DNA of 42,200 nucleotides from Planctomycetota bacterium (GCA_963204965.1 CAUJKA010000028.1:1-42200), one strand, 5' to 3'. Shown: positions 1-8,343, counted from the stretch's first letter. Notes: generated by a model from the sequence alone, not told the origin. Program-made: numbers and translations.

Positions 1-342
1 AAAGGCTTACCATGTAACCCGAAAAACTATTTCGCAAAAAATGCTACCCGCTACTTGCATACCCAGGACTTCATAGTCGCTACCAATCACGCGGTTGCGG
101 CCAAGTGATTTGCCATCAGGAAACGCGCGACCCGCAACTCGCGTGCATTGGATTGTTAAAGGTAGAGTCAGCGCGCGGGAGAGTTCGGCGCTCGTGATGC
201 AGAGGCTAACTAGTTGCTGGAGATGTGTGGCAGATGGCCGATGGCATTCGAATCCTGCTGGCTTGCCCAGCAGATCGTTAGGTTTCATGCTATTCGGCGG
301 AGCAATAACACATTTTCTTTCTTGCGCTCTTGGATTGTAGCG

Positions 343-386
343 AGAAGCCTAAAGTACCGACCGGGCAAGCCGGTGGGATTGAAGAC
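343..386 (+). repeat. 44-bp direct repeat, copy 1
   Basis: The copy runs through TAAAGTACCGACCGGGCAAG to GGGATTGAAGAC and recurs almost unchanged at 579-622, 236 bp downstream. Inside it ACCGG and CCGGT flank GCAAG as a small hairpin. It looks like a dispersed intergenic element rather than coding sequence. Confidence 0.75.
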
Positions 387-578
387 CTAAGACAGCAGGC
401 GGAGATTTGTTGGTAAGAGAATGTCGGGTAGGAAAATATGGAATATGGAGAAGAAATGGATACCACTAAACTTCACTGACGGGCGCTAGTGATTTGGTTA
501 TGTAAGTCTTGATCGTAGCTTAATCGAACTTGGTCAAACCCGGTAGGAATTTGACCTACCCGGATGCGGAGGGTAGCT

Positions 579-622
579 AAAAGCCTAAGGTGCCGACCGG
601 GCAAGCCGGTGGGATTGAAGAC
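579..622 (+). repeat. 44-bp direct repeat, copy 2
   Basis: Second copy of the element at 343-386, with differences only in its first part (AAGGTGCC versus AAAGTACC). After both copies the flanks stay similar for a short way, with an AGGCGGA motif. Confidence 0.75.
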
Positions 623-703
623 AGAAGGCGGACGGCGCTCCGCTGTGCCCTGGGCTTTGGAGTTGAGGCCTTTTTGGCCAGAAGATGGGAACCTTTCAGG
701 TTT

Positions 704-748
704 CCAAAAGAAAAACGGGCGCGAATAACAAGGTGATATTCGCGCCCG
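704..748 (-). terminator. Rho-independent terminator, minus strand
   Basis: A perfect 12-bp stem (716-727 CGGGCGCGAATA pairing with 737-748) encloses a 9-nt loop. Read on the minus strand it is followed at once by TTTTTCTTTT. This is a classical intrinsic terminator and implies transcription entering from about position 1000 leftward, where no normal-sized gene is visible. Confidence 0.75.
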
Positions 749-823
749 CCGCTAATCTTGCTCGTGCACGTTTCTTGGTGATCTGCACGAGGGGATGACT
801 GCCGTTGGCAGCCCGCCGGCTGC

Positions 824-865
824 CTATGGGGAATCACCCCAATGGCTGGTACAACTTATACTCAC
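824..865 (-). CDS. Possible 13-aa leader or small ORF behind an extended Shine-Dalgarno
   Basis: A GTG start at 865 opens a 13-codon frame (MSISCTSHWGDSP) ending in TAG at 824-826. It is listed only because a perfect AAGGAGGTGATC lies 7 nt (core spacing) upstream, and an intrinsic terminator closes the transcript about 75 nt downstream of the stop. It may be a leader peptide, or the Shine-Dalgarno may be an anti-SD-binding element of a non-coding RNA. I do not recognise the peptide. Confidence 0.25.
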   Translation of the reverse strand: MSISCTSHWGDSP

Positions 866-867
866 GC

Positions 868-879
868 GATCACCTCCTT
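868..879 (-). promoter_or_regulatory. 12-nt extended Shine-Dalgarno (AAGGAGGTGATC)
   Basis: On the minus strand this sequence is fully complementary to the conserved 3' end of 16S rRNA (GATCACCTCCTT). The plus strand lacks the rest of the 16S 3' end (no GGTTG before GATCACC), so it is not an rRNA fragment. Such a long match is rare and suggests either very strong initiation or ribosome pausing/anti-SD binding. Confidence 0.5.
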
Positions 880-927
880 CCACAAACAGGGTTCACCTAC
901 TACTAACCGCAGCATCAGCCGAGAGGG

Positions 928-1005
928 TTAGGAGCAGGCCTGAAACAAGTCCATCGCGATGCGTTTCGCGATCCGGAAAGTGCGAAGACGTTCAAAAATG
1001 GCCAT
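928..1005 (-). CDS. Possible 25-aa small ORF
   Basis: An ATG at 1005 opens a 25-codon frame beginning MAIFERLRTFRIAKRIAMDL, ending in TAA at 928-930. The peptide would be basic and amphipathic. The ribosome binding site is weak (GGAAG about 12 nt upstream). It is included because it is the first frame of the putative minus-strand transcript that holds the extended Shine-Dalgarno and ends at the terminator near 704. Real translation is uncertain. Confidence 0.25.
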   Translation of the reverse strand: MAIFERLRTFRIAKRIAMDLFQACS

Positions 1006-1355
1006 ATCTGAACGACTTCCAGTTAGCTAACTTTCACAATTCTGCTTTTCTAGACCGTAGAAAGCAAGGGTAGGAAACCTCACAAACTGAGAAACTGAAC
1101 ATTTTTGAGGCATAAAGGTTGTCCCAAACCTCCTATTTGACCTAAAGCGATTGATTGGCGAAGATTGGAATTGATAGAGTTTCAGTTGGAAACGGCCGAT
1201 TTTCCACCAGTGTACGCTACGTGGTGAGAAGCAATCGCACCGTCTCGACGGACCCAAACCAAGGATGGAATGGCTCGGTCGGAAACATGGTGCAAACAAG
1301 GCTTGTTCGACTTCTCACAACGGACTCTTAGGCGAGCCACCAAGGAGGGTGTTCT

Positions 1356-2249
1356 GTGCCACGTCTTTCGACCATCATTCCACACCGCGGTAACTCTCTG
1401 GCTCTCGAGAACACCATCCTGTCGGTGCTCGAGAATCAGTCTGACGATTGCGAAGTAATCCTCGTTCACGATGGTTCGTACTCAGATCCCTACAATCTGA
1501 GCGACGAACTGCTGATCATCGAGGAACAAACCGACAATCCAATCACGTTGCTGAACGTGGGGCTTATGGCAGCATGCTCGCCCACAATCTGCGTCCTGAC
1601 CCCTGGAGCGACGCTCCAGAACGGATCGTGGATTACGGCAGCCAAGCAAATCAGTTCTGCTCGAGGCGTTGGTGCAGTGGCTGTGGAAACAGTTTGCGGT
1701 TCCTCGTCAGCCTTTGGGATATCTGCCAAAGCGACCAAGGACAGTTCGTACCTGCAACGTGGTACTGTTGATCAAAAGCGTCAAGCCGCGGTCGCCGGCC
1801 CAAGCTTGATGGCTGGTTTCTATGACCGAAAGACTCTGCTGGCTCTGGATGGTTGGAACGAGCAACTGAGTTGGGAAAACGCTGATATTGAAATGGCGTT
1901 GTTGATGAACCAGCTTGGAATTCACTGCGAGCTGGCACCAGTTCAGATCAACCTGGATCACACTGCAGTTCGTAGTCATAACAATACAATCGTCAAGCAG
2001 TTGGCGGAAGTGTCGGTAGCTTACGGAGTGAGTGGTTCGGGGACGAGTACGGCTATGACCGACTTGCTACGCGGATGCCTGACAGGCCATATTTCCGCAG
2101 CCGTTGCATGGTCGACTGGCATCATGAGCGCTGCTCGTGGTGTAAAGCCCATTCAGGATCGGATCGAAAACGCTAAACACAACTACGCTCAGTTAGTCGA
2201 ACAACGCCGAGCCAGCCTAGAACGAGTAGAACGGCGAGCGGCAGCGTAG
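1356..2249 (+). CDS. Glycosyltransferase-like protein (GT-A fold), DxD-less
   Basis: The 297-aa protein starts with the beta-alpha core of family 2-type glycosyltransferases: STIIPHRGN at residues 5-13 and VILVHDGS at 34-41. A later segment, GWNEQLSWENADIEMALLM (166-184), matches the usual acceptor-side (E/D)D motif that follows a GGFDE-type loop. At the position where the metal-binding DxD normally lies the sequence reads VLTPGATL (80-87), so the motif appears absent. The C-terminus ends in a charged helix (QRRASLERVERR). The start is GTG, chosen because AAGGAGG lies at 1342-1348, 7 nt upstream. No sugar-pathway neighbours indicate a substrate, and it may be a non-catalytic family member. 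Confidence 0.7.
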   Translation: MPRLSTIIPHRGNSLALENTILSVLENQSDDCEVILVHDGSYSDPYNLSDELLIIEEQTDNPITLLNVGLMAACSPTICVLTPGATLQNGSWITAAKQISSARGVGAVAVETVCGSSSAFGISAKATKDSSYLQRGTVDQKRQAAVAGPSLMAGFYDRKTLLALDGWNEQLSWENADIEMALLMNQLGIHCELAPVQINLDHTAVRSHNNTIVKQLAEVSVAYGVSGSGTSTAMTDLLRGCLTGHISAAVAWSTGIMSAARGVKPIQDRIENAKHNYAQLVEQRRASLERVERRAAA

Positions 2250-2584
2250 TCATCTTGTCGGTGCTCGGAACCTATAAAAGCAGGCAGAATACCCGGGGCT
2301 CGGCCAGGCTTGCGAGTTTTAAAGCTCTATTTGGATTTAAGGCCGAAGGCCTGACACAACCTCTGCCGGTGTCGCAGGCACCGGAACATGAGACTTCCCA
2401 TGTTTTAGGCCCGAAGGGTCGACACACTGTATTGATGTATCGCCACCTTTGGGGCTAAATACTCCAGCGGCCTCAAAACCGGAGCTTATCAGCCCCGGCG
2501 TAGGATATGTCGGCACTTCGTGCCTAAAAGCGCAACTCCAAAACTTGCGAGCGTACGTCATGAGTTCGCTCGACCTCTGGCGAA
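2250..2584. repeat. Spacer with dispersed TTC/GAA-triloop mini-hairpins
   Basis: No gene is seen. The stretch contains short perfect palindromes closed by a TTC or GAA triloop: GGCC-GAA-GGCC at 2341-2351, CCC-GAA-GGG at 2410-2418 and GGCAC-TTC-GTGCC at 2512-2524. Similar units occur at 8447-8459, 30226-30238 and 30400-30410. They look like a decayed REP-type family. Confidence 0.6.
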
Positions 2585-2797
2585 TTACTGCCCGCCCTTC
2601 GTGGTCCAGAAATAGACCAGCGAACCGATAAAGACCAGTACTGCCATCAACGGACCGGTGAAAAAGAATCCGGTCATCACAGCTTCAACGCTCTTGTCCT
2701 GCTTCGTCGAAATCAAGTGGATCAGCGCGATTCCGGCGGCTACTCCCAGCGCATAACCTCCAGCAGAAAATAGAACTGCGAGCAATGCCGTCTTCAT
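2585..2797 (-). CDS. Small two-pass membrane protein, unknown
   Basis: A 70-aa hydrophobic protein with two predicted membrane segments: residues about 3-28 (ALLAVLFSAGGYALGVAAGI) and about 43-66 (FFFTGPLMAVLVFIGSLVYF), separated by a short charged loop (STKQDKSVEAV). GGGGGCTC precedes the ATG at 2797. It lies downstream of the ABC-2 exporter on the same strand, with a 71-nt gap to the permease stop, so it may share the transcript. I do not recognise a family. Confidence 0.6.
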   Translation of the reverse strand: MKTALLAVLFSAGGYALGVAAGIALIHLISTKQDKSVEAVMTGFFFTGPLMAVLVFIGSLVYFWTTKGGQ

Positions 2798-2868
2798 CGT
2801 GAGCCCCCTTTCATCGTGATCGTGATCGAGATCGTGAACCGTTCACTCCATGAATCTGAAAAGACACT

Positions 2869-3759
2869 TTAACTGCTGGCACTTCTGTAAGCCAGCAAGC
2901 TGCGATTGAAAACCCAGCGACTGAAAAGCAACGATGCGATCGTTGCCACGATGGTAAAGCCCGCCAAAGGCCACTCCCAATCGGCGCGCGGTGTCAGTGG
3001 TTGAGCCAAAAGTCGAGCAGGCACGTTAACCACAACCAGCACAGGGATCACAAAGGTAAAGATGAAGTACAAAGGCAGTCCCCAGCCTCGCGAGTAGATC
3101 TCCATTGGATACCGCGAGAAGTTGGTGATGTAAAACCAAAAGTCATACAAGGTTTGATTACGGCCCAACCAAACACTGGTTGCCGCCAAACAGATCATCA
3201 AGCTGTATAGAACGGCTACACCACAGCAGATGTAAAATGGGTAGAGAATCAGAATAAAGGGCTCAAACCTCCAAGGACTTTCGGCGCGATGCGACAAGTC
3301 ATAGATGCTCAGCCCAATCAAAACGGCTCCCACGACTAAGTTGATCAAGCTAGACCAATTCACCTTTCGCAGCGAGATCAGAAACTGAGTGTCGATCGGC
3401 TTGAGCAAGGCAAAGTCCAAGCCGCCTGTTCGAATCAACTCGCTGAACTCCTCGGAGTTGGGCATGAAAAAGGCCTGCACGAGCGAATTGATAATCCAGG
3501 TAGTTCCCATGAAGATAAAGAACTCGCTTCTCCCCCATCCCGTCTGGGCGCCAATCGAATTGGTGTGCTCGAAGATGATCCAATAGAAGCCAACATTCAT
3601 GATGGACCATGCGATGCTGGACACGGCTTCTATAACGAAGTTCGCGCGAAACATCATGTCTCGGACCAACGAGTTCCTGGCAAAGGTCGCGAAGACTCGC
3701 AGGTAGCTCAAGCGATTAGTTGGGCGATTCGCTTCTGGATTGGTAGTTCCTTCTGTCAT
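2869..3759 (-). CDS. ABC-2 type transporter permease (DUF990/ABC2_membrane_6-like), second subunit
   Basis: Inner-membrane permease of about 296 aa with six probable membrane segments, including FVIEAVSSIAWSIMNVGFYW, FIFMGTTWIINSLVQAFFM and LYFIFTFVIPVLVVVNVPAR. The mid-protein segment SGGLDFALLKPIDTQF-like (RTGGLDFALLKPID) matches the coupling region shared with its partner (GEIKKYLIQPID). The longer frame upstream to 3960 runs inside the neighbouring permease. The ATG at 3759 is preferred because a GGAGG site lies just upstream, inside the end of the upstream gene. The gap to that gene's stop is 5 nt, so the two are translationally coupled. The pair and the ATPase form one exporter. Confidence 0.85.
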   Translation of the reverse strand: MTEGTTNPEANRPTNRLSYLRVFATFARNSLVRDMMFRANFVIEAVSSIAWSIMNVGFYWIIFEHTNSIGAQTGWGRSEFFIFMGTTWIINSLVQAFFMPNSEEFSELIRTGGLDFALLKPIDTQFLISLRKVNWSSLINLVVGAVLIGLSIYDLSHRAESPWRFEPFILILYPFYICCGVAVLYSLMICLAATSVWLGRNQTLYDFWFYITNFSRYPMEIYSRGWGLPLYFIFTFVIPVLVVVNVPARLLAQPLTPRADWEWPLAGFTIVATIASLLFSRWVFNRSLLAYRSASS

Positions 3760-3764
3760 CGTTC

Positions 3765-4643
3765 CTATCCTCCGTATCCGCTGTAACGACGAAGCCCGCG
3801 AGCGTAGAGGACTCGCGCGGCAACAATCAGCACGATCAGCCAAGCGAACTCCAAACCGATCTCGAACCAGAGCTGATCCGCTGGAACTTTGCCGAGAAAC
3901 ACGGCAGCCGGAAAGTAAGCTAAGTACTTGAAGGGTAAGAACTGGACGATTTCGTTCCAAGGGCTGGGAAGTAGGTCCAACGGGAACATGTGGCCTGAGA
4001 GAAAAAAGTTCAGCAGCATGTACACAAACAACAACGAGCTAACTTCCAAGAACCAAAACCCGATCAAGCCGATGCACAGGTCCATCAAAAAACCAAGTGC
4101 AAAGGCCAGCAGCAGAGAGATCACAAACGCCAATAGCACACTCGGGTCGGGCCACCCCTGCGTGAAGTATCCGCGGCACAAAAAGAACAAGAGCGCAAAT
4201 GGCAACGTGGAAACGGTGTAGTAAGCCACTTTGTGCGCTGCCCGCGCAAGCCACAAAAATCCGATCATGTCGATCGGCTGTATGAGGTATTTTTTAATCT
4301 CGCCATCGCGAATCTGTTTAGACACATTCGATGCGAGTCCTGGCATACTCGAAAACGCGCGTCCCAACATGCTCAGCAGGTAATAGGCGATCATGTCGTG
4401 GAACGAGTATCCCACCATGCGGCCGGAATCCGATCCACCGCTAACCGATTCAAAGATCGCCCACCACAGAAATATCTGCGTAATGACCGGCAGAAAACGC
4501 ATCAGCGTGCCCAGCGCGAAATCTCCGCGATAGGCTAAGCGCTCCTCGAGGGCAATGCGGAAGATCGTCCACCAACAATGAAGTCGAGCACCCAGACCAA
4601 GCGGTTTAGAAGGCGGAGGCTCATACGCGGCAACGTCGCTCAT
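3765..4643 (-). CDS. ABC-2 type transporter permease (DUF990/ABC2_membrane_6-like), first subunit
   Basis: A 292-aa membrane protein. After a short cytoplasmic N-terminus come a first membrane segment (LGTLMRFLPVITQIFLWWAIF) and a hydrophobic core, including VLLAFVISLLLAFALGFLMDLCIGLIGFWFLEVSSLLFVYMLLNFFL. The motif DGEIKKYLIQPIDMIGF (cytoplasmic coupling region) parallels RTGGLDFALLKPID in the partner permease. Its ATG overlaps the ATPase stop codon (ATGA, 4640-4643), so translation is coupled. Paired, non-identical DUF990-type permeases with one ATPase are a known exporter arrangement; the substrate is unknown. Confidence 0.85.
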   Translation of the reverse strand: MSDVAAYEPPPSKPLGLGARLHCWWTIFRIALEERLAYRGDFALGTLMRFLPVITQIFLWWAIFESVSGGSDSGRMVGYSFHDMIAYYLLSMLGRAFSSMPGLASNVSKQIRDGEIKKYLIQPIDMIGFLWLARAAHKVAYYTVSTLPFALLFFLCRGYFTQGWPDPSVLLAFVISLLLAFALGFLMDLCIGLIGFWFLEVSSLLFVYMLLNFFLSGHMFPLDLLPSPWNEIVQFLPFKYLAYFPAAVFLGKVPADQLWFEIGLEFAWLIVLIVAARVLYARGLRRYSGYGG

Positions 4644-5662
4644 GACTGCACCTCGGCCTTCGCCGTTTCACTGCTTTGCTCGGGACCACGCGTATCATGA
4701 AACAGCTTCGAGATTACCTCTTCCAACGGCGGATCCTCGACGGCCACATCTTCGATTTGAAAACGGTTCAGGGCTTCTGTTAAAACTCTTGCGACTTGCA
4801 AGCGTTGACAACGAAGAGTCACTTTAGGTAGCTCAATCGATTCCACTTCAGCGATGGATTCAATGCCTGTAGCCAACTCCCCGTCGGCTAGTCGCAAGCG
4901 AACCAAGCGTGTCGAACTGAAATTGTCGACCACTTCGCTGAGCGATCCGTCGAACTTGATCGCTCCGTCGTTGATGACCACGACGCGACGACAGAGGGCT
5001 GCGATGTCTTTCATGTAGTGGCTGGTAAGCAGAATTGTGATCTTCCGCTGCTCTTGGTAGAAACGGAGGAACTGCTGGATGTTATGTTGAGCCACAACAT
5101 CCAAGCCGATGGTGGGCTCGTCCAAGAAGAGAATTTCAGGCGAGTGCAATAGAGCGGCGATCAACTCCATTTTCATACGCTCGCCCAACGATAGTTCGCG
5201 CACCGGGCGACCGAGCAACTTGCGAACGCCGAGTAGTTCCGTCAGTTCGTCGAGCGTCTTTTGAAACTGGCTGGCGTCGATCCGATAGATCTGTTGATGC
5301 AGACGGAAAGATTCCTGGCTTGGCAAGTCCCACCACAGTTGATTTTTCTGGCCCATGACCAAGGCGAAACGGCTGCGATATTCGTTGGATCGCTCCCAGG
5401 GCACAAAGCCCATGACTTTGCACGAGCCACCCGAGGGATAGATGACTCCCGAAAGAAGCTTGAGGGTTGTGGTCTTGCCGGCGCCGTTTGGGCCAAGGAA
5501 AGCCACAAACTCGCCTTGCTCGACTTTCAAGTCAATTCCGCGAACTGCGTCAACTTGTCTATATTCGCGATGAACCAGACCGCGAATCGCGGCCATTAGC
5601 CCCTCTCGCTTCTGGTAGACCCGATACGATTTTGATAGATTCTCGATTTCAATAATAGCCAT
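4640..5662 (-). CDS. ABC transporter ATP-binding protein of the ABC-2 exporter
   Basis: A 340-aa ATPase with Walker A GPNGAGKTTT (57-66), signature LSLGERMKME (157-166), Walker B LFLDEP (178-183) and a switch histidine in LLTSHYMKD. A C-terminal extension of about 100 aa follows the nucleotide-binding domain, as is usual in ABC-2 exporters. It is the first gene of the three-gene exporter, which overlaps the first permease by 4 nt. It is divergent from ispF, with about 185 bp between the starts. The cargo (drug, lipid or polysaccharide) cannot be read from the sequence. Confidence 0.92.
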   Translation of the reverse strand: MAIIEIENLSKSYRVYQKREGLMAAIRGLVHREYRQVDAVRGIDLKVEQGEFVAFLGPNGAGKTTTLKLLSGVIYPSGGSCKVMGFVPWERSNEYRSRFALVMGQKNQLWWDLPSQESFRLHQQIYRIDASQFQKTLDELTELLGVRKLLGRPVRELSLGERMKMELIAALLHSPEILFLDEPTIGLDVVAQHNIQQFLRFYQEQRKITILLTSHYMKDIAALCRRVVVINDGAIKFDGSLSEVVDNFSSTRLVRLRLADGELATGIESIAEVESIELPKVTLRCQRLQVARVLTEALNRFQIEDVAVEDPPLEEVISKLFHDTRGPEQSSETAKAEVQS

Positions 5663-5848
5663 GATGCTCGACGCGTGTTGGGGAGTGGCTGGTGTGCCCT
5701 ATCATAGTGGCTTACCAGTACATCAGACACCCCCAAGCGGCGCTCGCCGATTCGCCCCGTGATTTGCGAATGATTTGCAAGTGATTTCGCGTAATTCGAG
5801 GCCTTGGCTGCCAGCATCCCTACAAGAGTTCTAATACCGAGTTCAAGC

Positions 5849-6364
5849 ATGGAAAACTATCGAGTTGGAATTGGCCACGACACGCATCGATTGACCGATG
5901 GTGGTCCGCTTCGCATTGGTGGAGTTGATATCCCCTTTGAGAAGCACTTAGAGGGACATAGCGACGCCGATGTGCTTCTTCACGCAATCACTGATGCAAT
6001 TCTCGGAGCAGCCTCACTTGGGGACATCGGCGAAATGTTTCCCGACACCGATCCAAAAAACAAGAATAAGGATTCGGCTGACATGCTCTCCGCTGCGGCT
6101 GAACGCGTGATCAGCTTGGGTTGGAAGATTGCCAACCTAGACTGCGTTATCCATGCGCAGAAGCCGAAGATCCTTCCCTACCGCGATGCCATTTTGCATC
6201 GGATCAGCGAGATCCTTGTGCTGCGCCCCGATCAAATTGGAGTCAAAGGGAAAACCGGCGAAGGCATTGGCCCCGTAGGCCAAGGTGAGATCATTCAAGC
6301 ACAATGCGTTTGCTTGCTCCACCGCATTGAACGCGGCAAGCCCGGTGATGGGATTGGATTTTGA
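5849..6364 (+). CDS. ispF: 2-C-methyl-D-erythritol 2,4-cyclodiphosphate synthase
   Basis: IspF converts CDP-methylerythritol 2-phosphate to the cyclodiphosphate in the MEP isoprenoid pathway (cytoplasmic homotrimer, metal dependent). The metal ligands are visible as GHDTH (9-13) and in HSDADVLLHAITDA (37-50). FPDTD (64-68) and the C-terminal KGKTGEGIG block are also family motifs. The ATG at 5849 gives 171 aa, slightly over the usual 157-160. An alternative start at 5804 would add 15 residues without family support. No other MEP gene is nearby. Confidence 0.95.
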   Translation: MENYRVGIGHDTHRLTDGGPLRIGGVDIPFEKHLEGHSDADVLLHAITDAILGAASLGDIGEMFPDTDPKNKNKDSADMLSAAAERVISLGWKIANLDCVIHAQKPKILPYRDAILHRISEILVLRPDQIGVKGKTGEGIGPVGQGEIIQAQCVCLLHRIERGKPGDGIGF

Positions 6365-6486
6365 TTGTGGGAGGTCGGTGCGTTTTTTGAAGAACAAACA
6401 ATAGATCGTGCAAGTGCTCAGTCGTAGACGGTGCTCGTAATCTTAATCGACCGACCTGATTCGAGCAGGAGCAGGAAAACCCTCGA

Positions 6487-7176
6487 CTAGTGCTTTGGAT
6501 CGCTGGGCGTCTCGACCACGGGAGCTATCTTCATGAAGTCATGTGCGGTGACACCCATCGAGAGATAGATGCTCATCAAGCCGTCAACACTAATGTCAGC
6601 AGGTATGACGCGATCGATGGGTGCGAACATCATGGCTCCACCGAAAGGAACGGGAGCCGTGGGAATCATGATGATGTAGTATTCGACTCCGCCCACCAAG
6701 AATTTCTGAGATGAAACCAAAAGCGCTAGGACATTAGGTCCAGGTACGTCGCCGAAGTAACAAAACACCGCCGACATGCTCTTCACGGTCTCGGTGTTGT
6801 TGGTATCCAGCATCTCCACGACTTGTTTCGATGTCCGATAAATGCTTCCAACTAGTGGGATCTTAGAAAACAGTTGCTCAAAGACTTTATGAAGAAAGGA
6901 CTTTGCACCCAGCTCGACGATCGCACCAAGTGCGAGAATGAATCCCAACACAACGACCCAGCCGACCAGATAGCTGGCGGCTGATTCGTGGCTTACCGAG
7001 AACCCGATTTTTGTCAGAATTCCACCAAGCCAAGTCGAAGGGCCAATGAACTTGACAACGTAACTGGACACCCAAGTCACAATGGCAACTGTCACTACTA
7101 CTGGGAGAATCGCGAGCACTCCAGCAATAAACGAACGAACGACAGTTTTCCAAATAGCTTTAGTGGTGTGTTTCAT
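6487..7176 (-). CDS. DUF502 family membrane protein
   Basis: A 229-aa protein with two N-terminal membrane helices, AGVLAILPVVVTVAIVTWV (about 17-35) and AASYLVGWVVVLGFILALGAIVELG (about 67-91). These are followed by the DUF502 block FSKIPLVGSIYRTSKQVVEML and a soluble domain with VEYYIIMIPTAPVPFGGAMMFAP. The LP, IPLVGSIY and PTAP motifs are characteristic of the family, whose function is unknown. The ATG at 7176 is preferred to a TTG two codons upstream. It is convergent with ispF. Confidence 0.85.
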   Translation of the reverse strand: MKHTTKAIWKTVVRSFIAGVLAILPVVVTVAIVTWVSSYVVKFIGPSTWLGGILTKIGFSVSHESAASYLVGWVVVLGFILALGAIVELGAKSFLHKVFEQLFSKIPLVGSIYRTSKQVVEMLDTNNTETVKSMSAVFCYFGDVPGPNVLALLVSSQKFLVGGVEYYIIMIPTAPVPFGGAMMFAPIDRVIPADISVDGLMSIYLSMGVTAHDFMKIAPVVETPSDPKH

Positions 7177-7648
7177 TATCAAGTTGCAAGTATCAATGTA
7201 AGAGTCGGATTACATAGCGACTAGCCTGCTCAAGCTAGCTCGCTGTGACAGACGCAGTTAGCCGGTCGACTTTCAATTGTAACGCATACGAACACGTTAC
7301 GAACACAACCAACCACAGTGCTACGAATCATGAGTTACTTTGAAACTCGGGATTTGGGCAAATGGGCATCTTGCTAGCCACGAAAATTCACAGAATCCAC
7401 AAAAAATACGATACGAGAGCCAAACCCGATTTGAGATCTGATCGTGAAGGCAATCTACATCTCGCTGGAACAAGCAGGACCAGAGTGATTAGTCACCAAA
7501 GCAAATCGTCCGATCGCATGCAGAAGAGTTGTTGAAACGCCAGTCAATCATCGGCTACACTAACGTTCACTCAACCTGCCGCGCAGCGGCTTAGGAGAAC
7601 AATGAGTTGCAGGCGACGCTGCACTGCTCGCACTTTTAGTTACCAAGA
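7177..7648. other. Spacer without a recognised gene
   Basis: I see no gene, clear terminator or tandem repeat in this stretch between two divergent genes. It should hold the promoters of the DUF502 gene (-) and of the small gene at 7649 (+), but no strong -35/-10 pair stands out. Confidence 0.5.
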
Positions 7649-8110
7649 ATGGAGTCCAGGAACTTGAACAATCAAAAGCAATTTGGGGCCTTTCTCGTAA
7701 TCTTGCTTTGCGCCATTTGTTCACAGACTTTTGGGCAATCGCCGATTCGCAGTTTGGAGATTCAAGTCATTGATCGTCATTCAGCTGAATTGCTGGAGTG
7801 TAGTTGCATGGTCCAAAAGTCGATTCGACGAAAGGTGATCGCCGAAACCGACTCAGAAAACTCAGACAGCACGGGTTCTGATGTTTCAGGAAAGCTTCTC
7901 GAAGTTAACCCAGAACTTTTTGAAGTTGAACTGAACATCATGATTGAAAAGAACGTTAAGTGCCAAGCACCCGTGACGACTAGCCAGCGAGTAACGAAGT
8001 TCGCTATCGCCACAAAACTGGCAAAGGATAGGCTCATTTCGATAGACTGCGGTGATAACGTCGTATGCAAACTGAAGATTGGCGATCTCAAAATAGCGAT
8101 TCCGAAGTAA
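7649..8110 (+). CDS. Small exported protein, unknown
   Basis: A 153-aa protein with a signal peptide at about residues 1-29 (hydrophobic FGAFLVILLCAICSQTFG followed by Q). The mature part is mixed alpha/beta. It has four cysteines at the spacing CSC...C...C and a Ser/Asp-rich linker (ETDSENSDSTGSDVSG). The shape fits a secreted planctomycete protein, but I do not recognise a family. The stop overlaps the start of the next small gene by 1 nt (TAATG), which indicates coupling. Confidence 0.6.
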   Translation: MESRNLNNQKQFGAFLVILLCAICSQTFGQSPIRSLEIQVIDRHSAELLECSCMVQKSIRRKVIAETDSENSDSTGSDVSGKLLEVNPELFEVELNIMIEKNVKCQAPVTTSQRVTKFAIATKLAKDRLISIDCGDNVVCKLKIGDLKIAIPK

Positions 8111-8343
8111 TGAAATCGTTACCGGAAAATAGTTCGGGCGCTATGGTTAACGATGACATCACCGACTTGAGCGGAAACAACTATCACGTGGAGATGACAT
8201 CGATGGGCATCTTTAGTCGTCTGTTCGGTTTGAAGAGACCCAATCTGAACTCAAATGAAATGAACCATCCTGTCTTCGGTCCAATCTACATGTATGGAGG
8301 CGTGGGAGTTCAGGGATGTTGCGGTTCGAATGATGACAATTGA
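8110..8343 (+). CDS. Small unknown protein, possibly a truncated gene
   Basis: A 77-aa frame starting at the ATG that overlaps the previous stop (TAATG). It ends with GIFSRLFGLKRPNLNSNEMN, then HPVFGPIYMYGGVGVQGCCGS. A short amphipathic GxFSRLFG helix followed by HPVFG resembles the N-terminus of longer small-protein families, so the gene may have lost its C-terminus. The CCGS end is unusual. Function is unknown; a start at 8065 in the same frame would overlap the upstream gene heavily. Confidence 0.4.
   Translation: MKSLPENSSGAMVNDDITDLSGNNYHVEMTSMGIFSRLFGLKRPNLNSNEMNHPVFGPIYMYGGVGVQGCCGSNDDN

Larger units (their letters stand above)
1..1355. other. Gene-poor spacer with repeats and a possible small minus-strand transcript
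   Basis: I see no convincing long gene here. It contains a 44-bp direct repeat (343-386 and 579-622), a hairpin at 807-824 (GGCAGCC / loop CGCC / GGCTGCC), a strong minus-strand terminator near 704-748, and a perfect extended Shine-Dalgarno on the minus strand at 868-879. The minus-strand frame at 7-288 contains a stretch (AFPDGKSLGRNRVIG, then DYEVLG) that resembles the periplasmic domain of MacB-type ABC permeases. The match is short and could be chance or a decayed fragment. The basis is direct reading; function is unknown. Confidence 0.5.

Noticed and set aside
7..288. 93-aa minus-strand frame with a MacB-like stretch
   Set aside because: The similarity covers only about 25 residues and the rest does not fit the family; kept only as a remark in the spacer entry.
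868..879. GATCACCTCCTT resembling the 3' end of 16S rRNA on the plus strand
   Set aside because: The conserved sequence before it (GGTTG) and helix 45 are missing, so it is not an rRNA fragment; it is treated as an extended Shine-Dalgarno on the minus strand.
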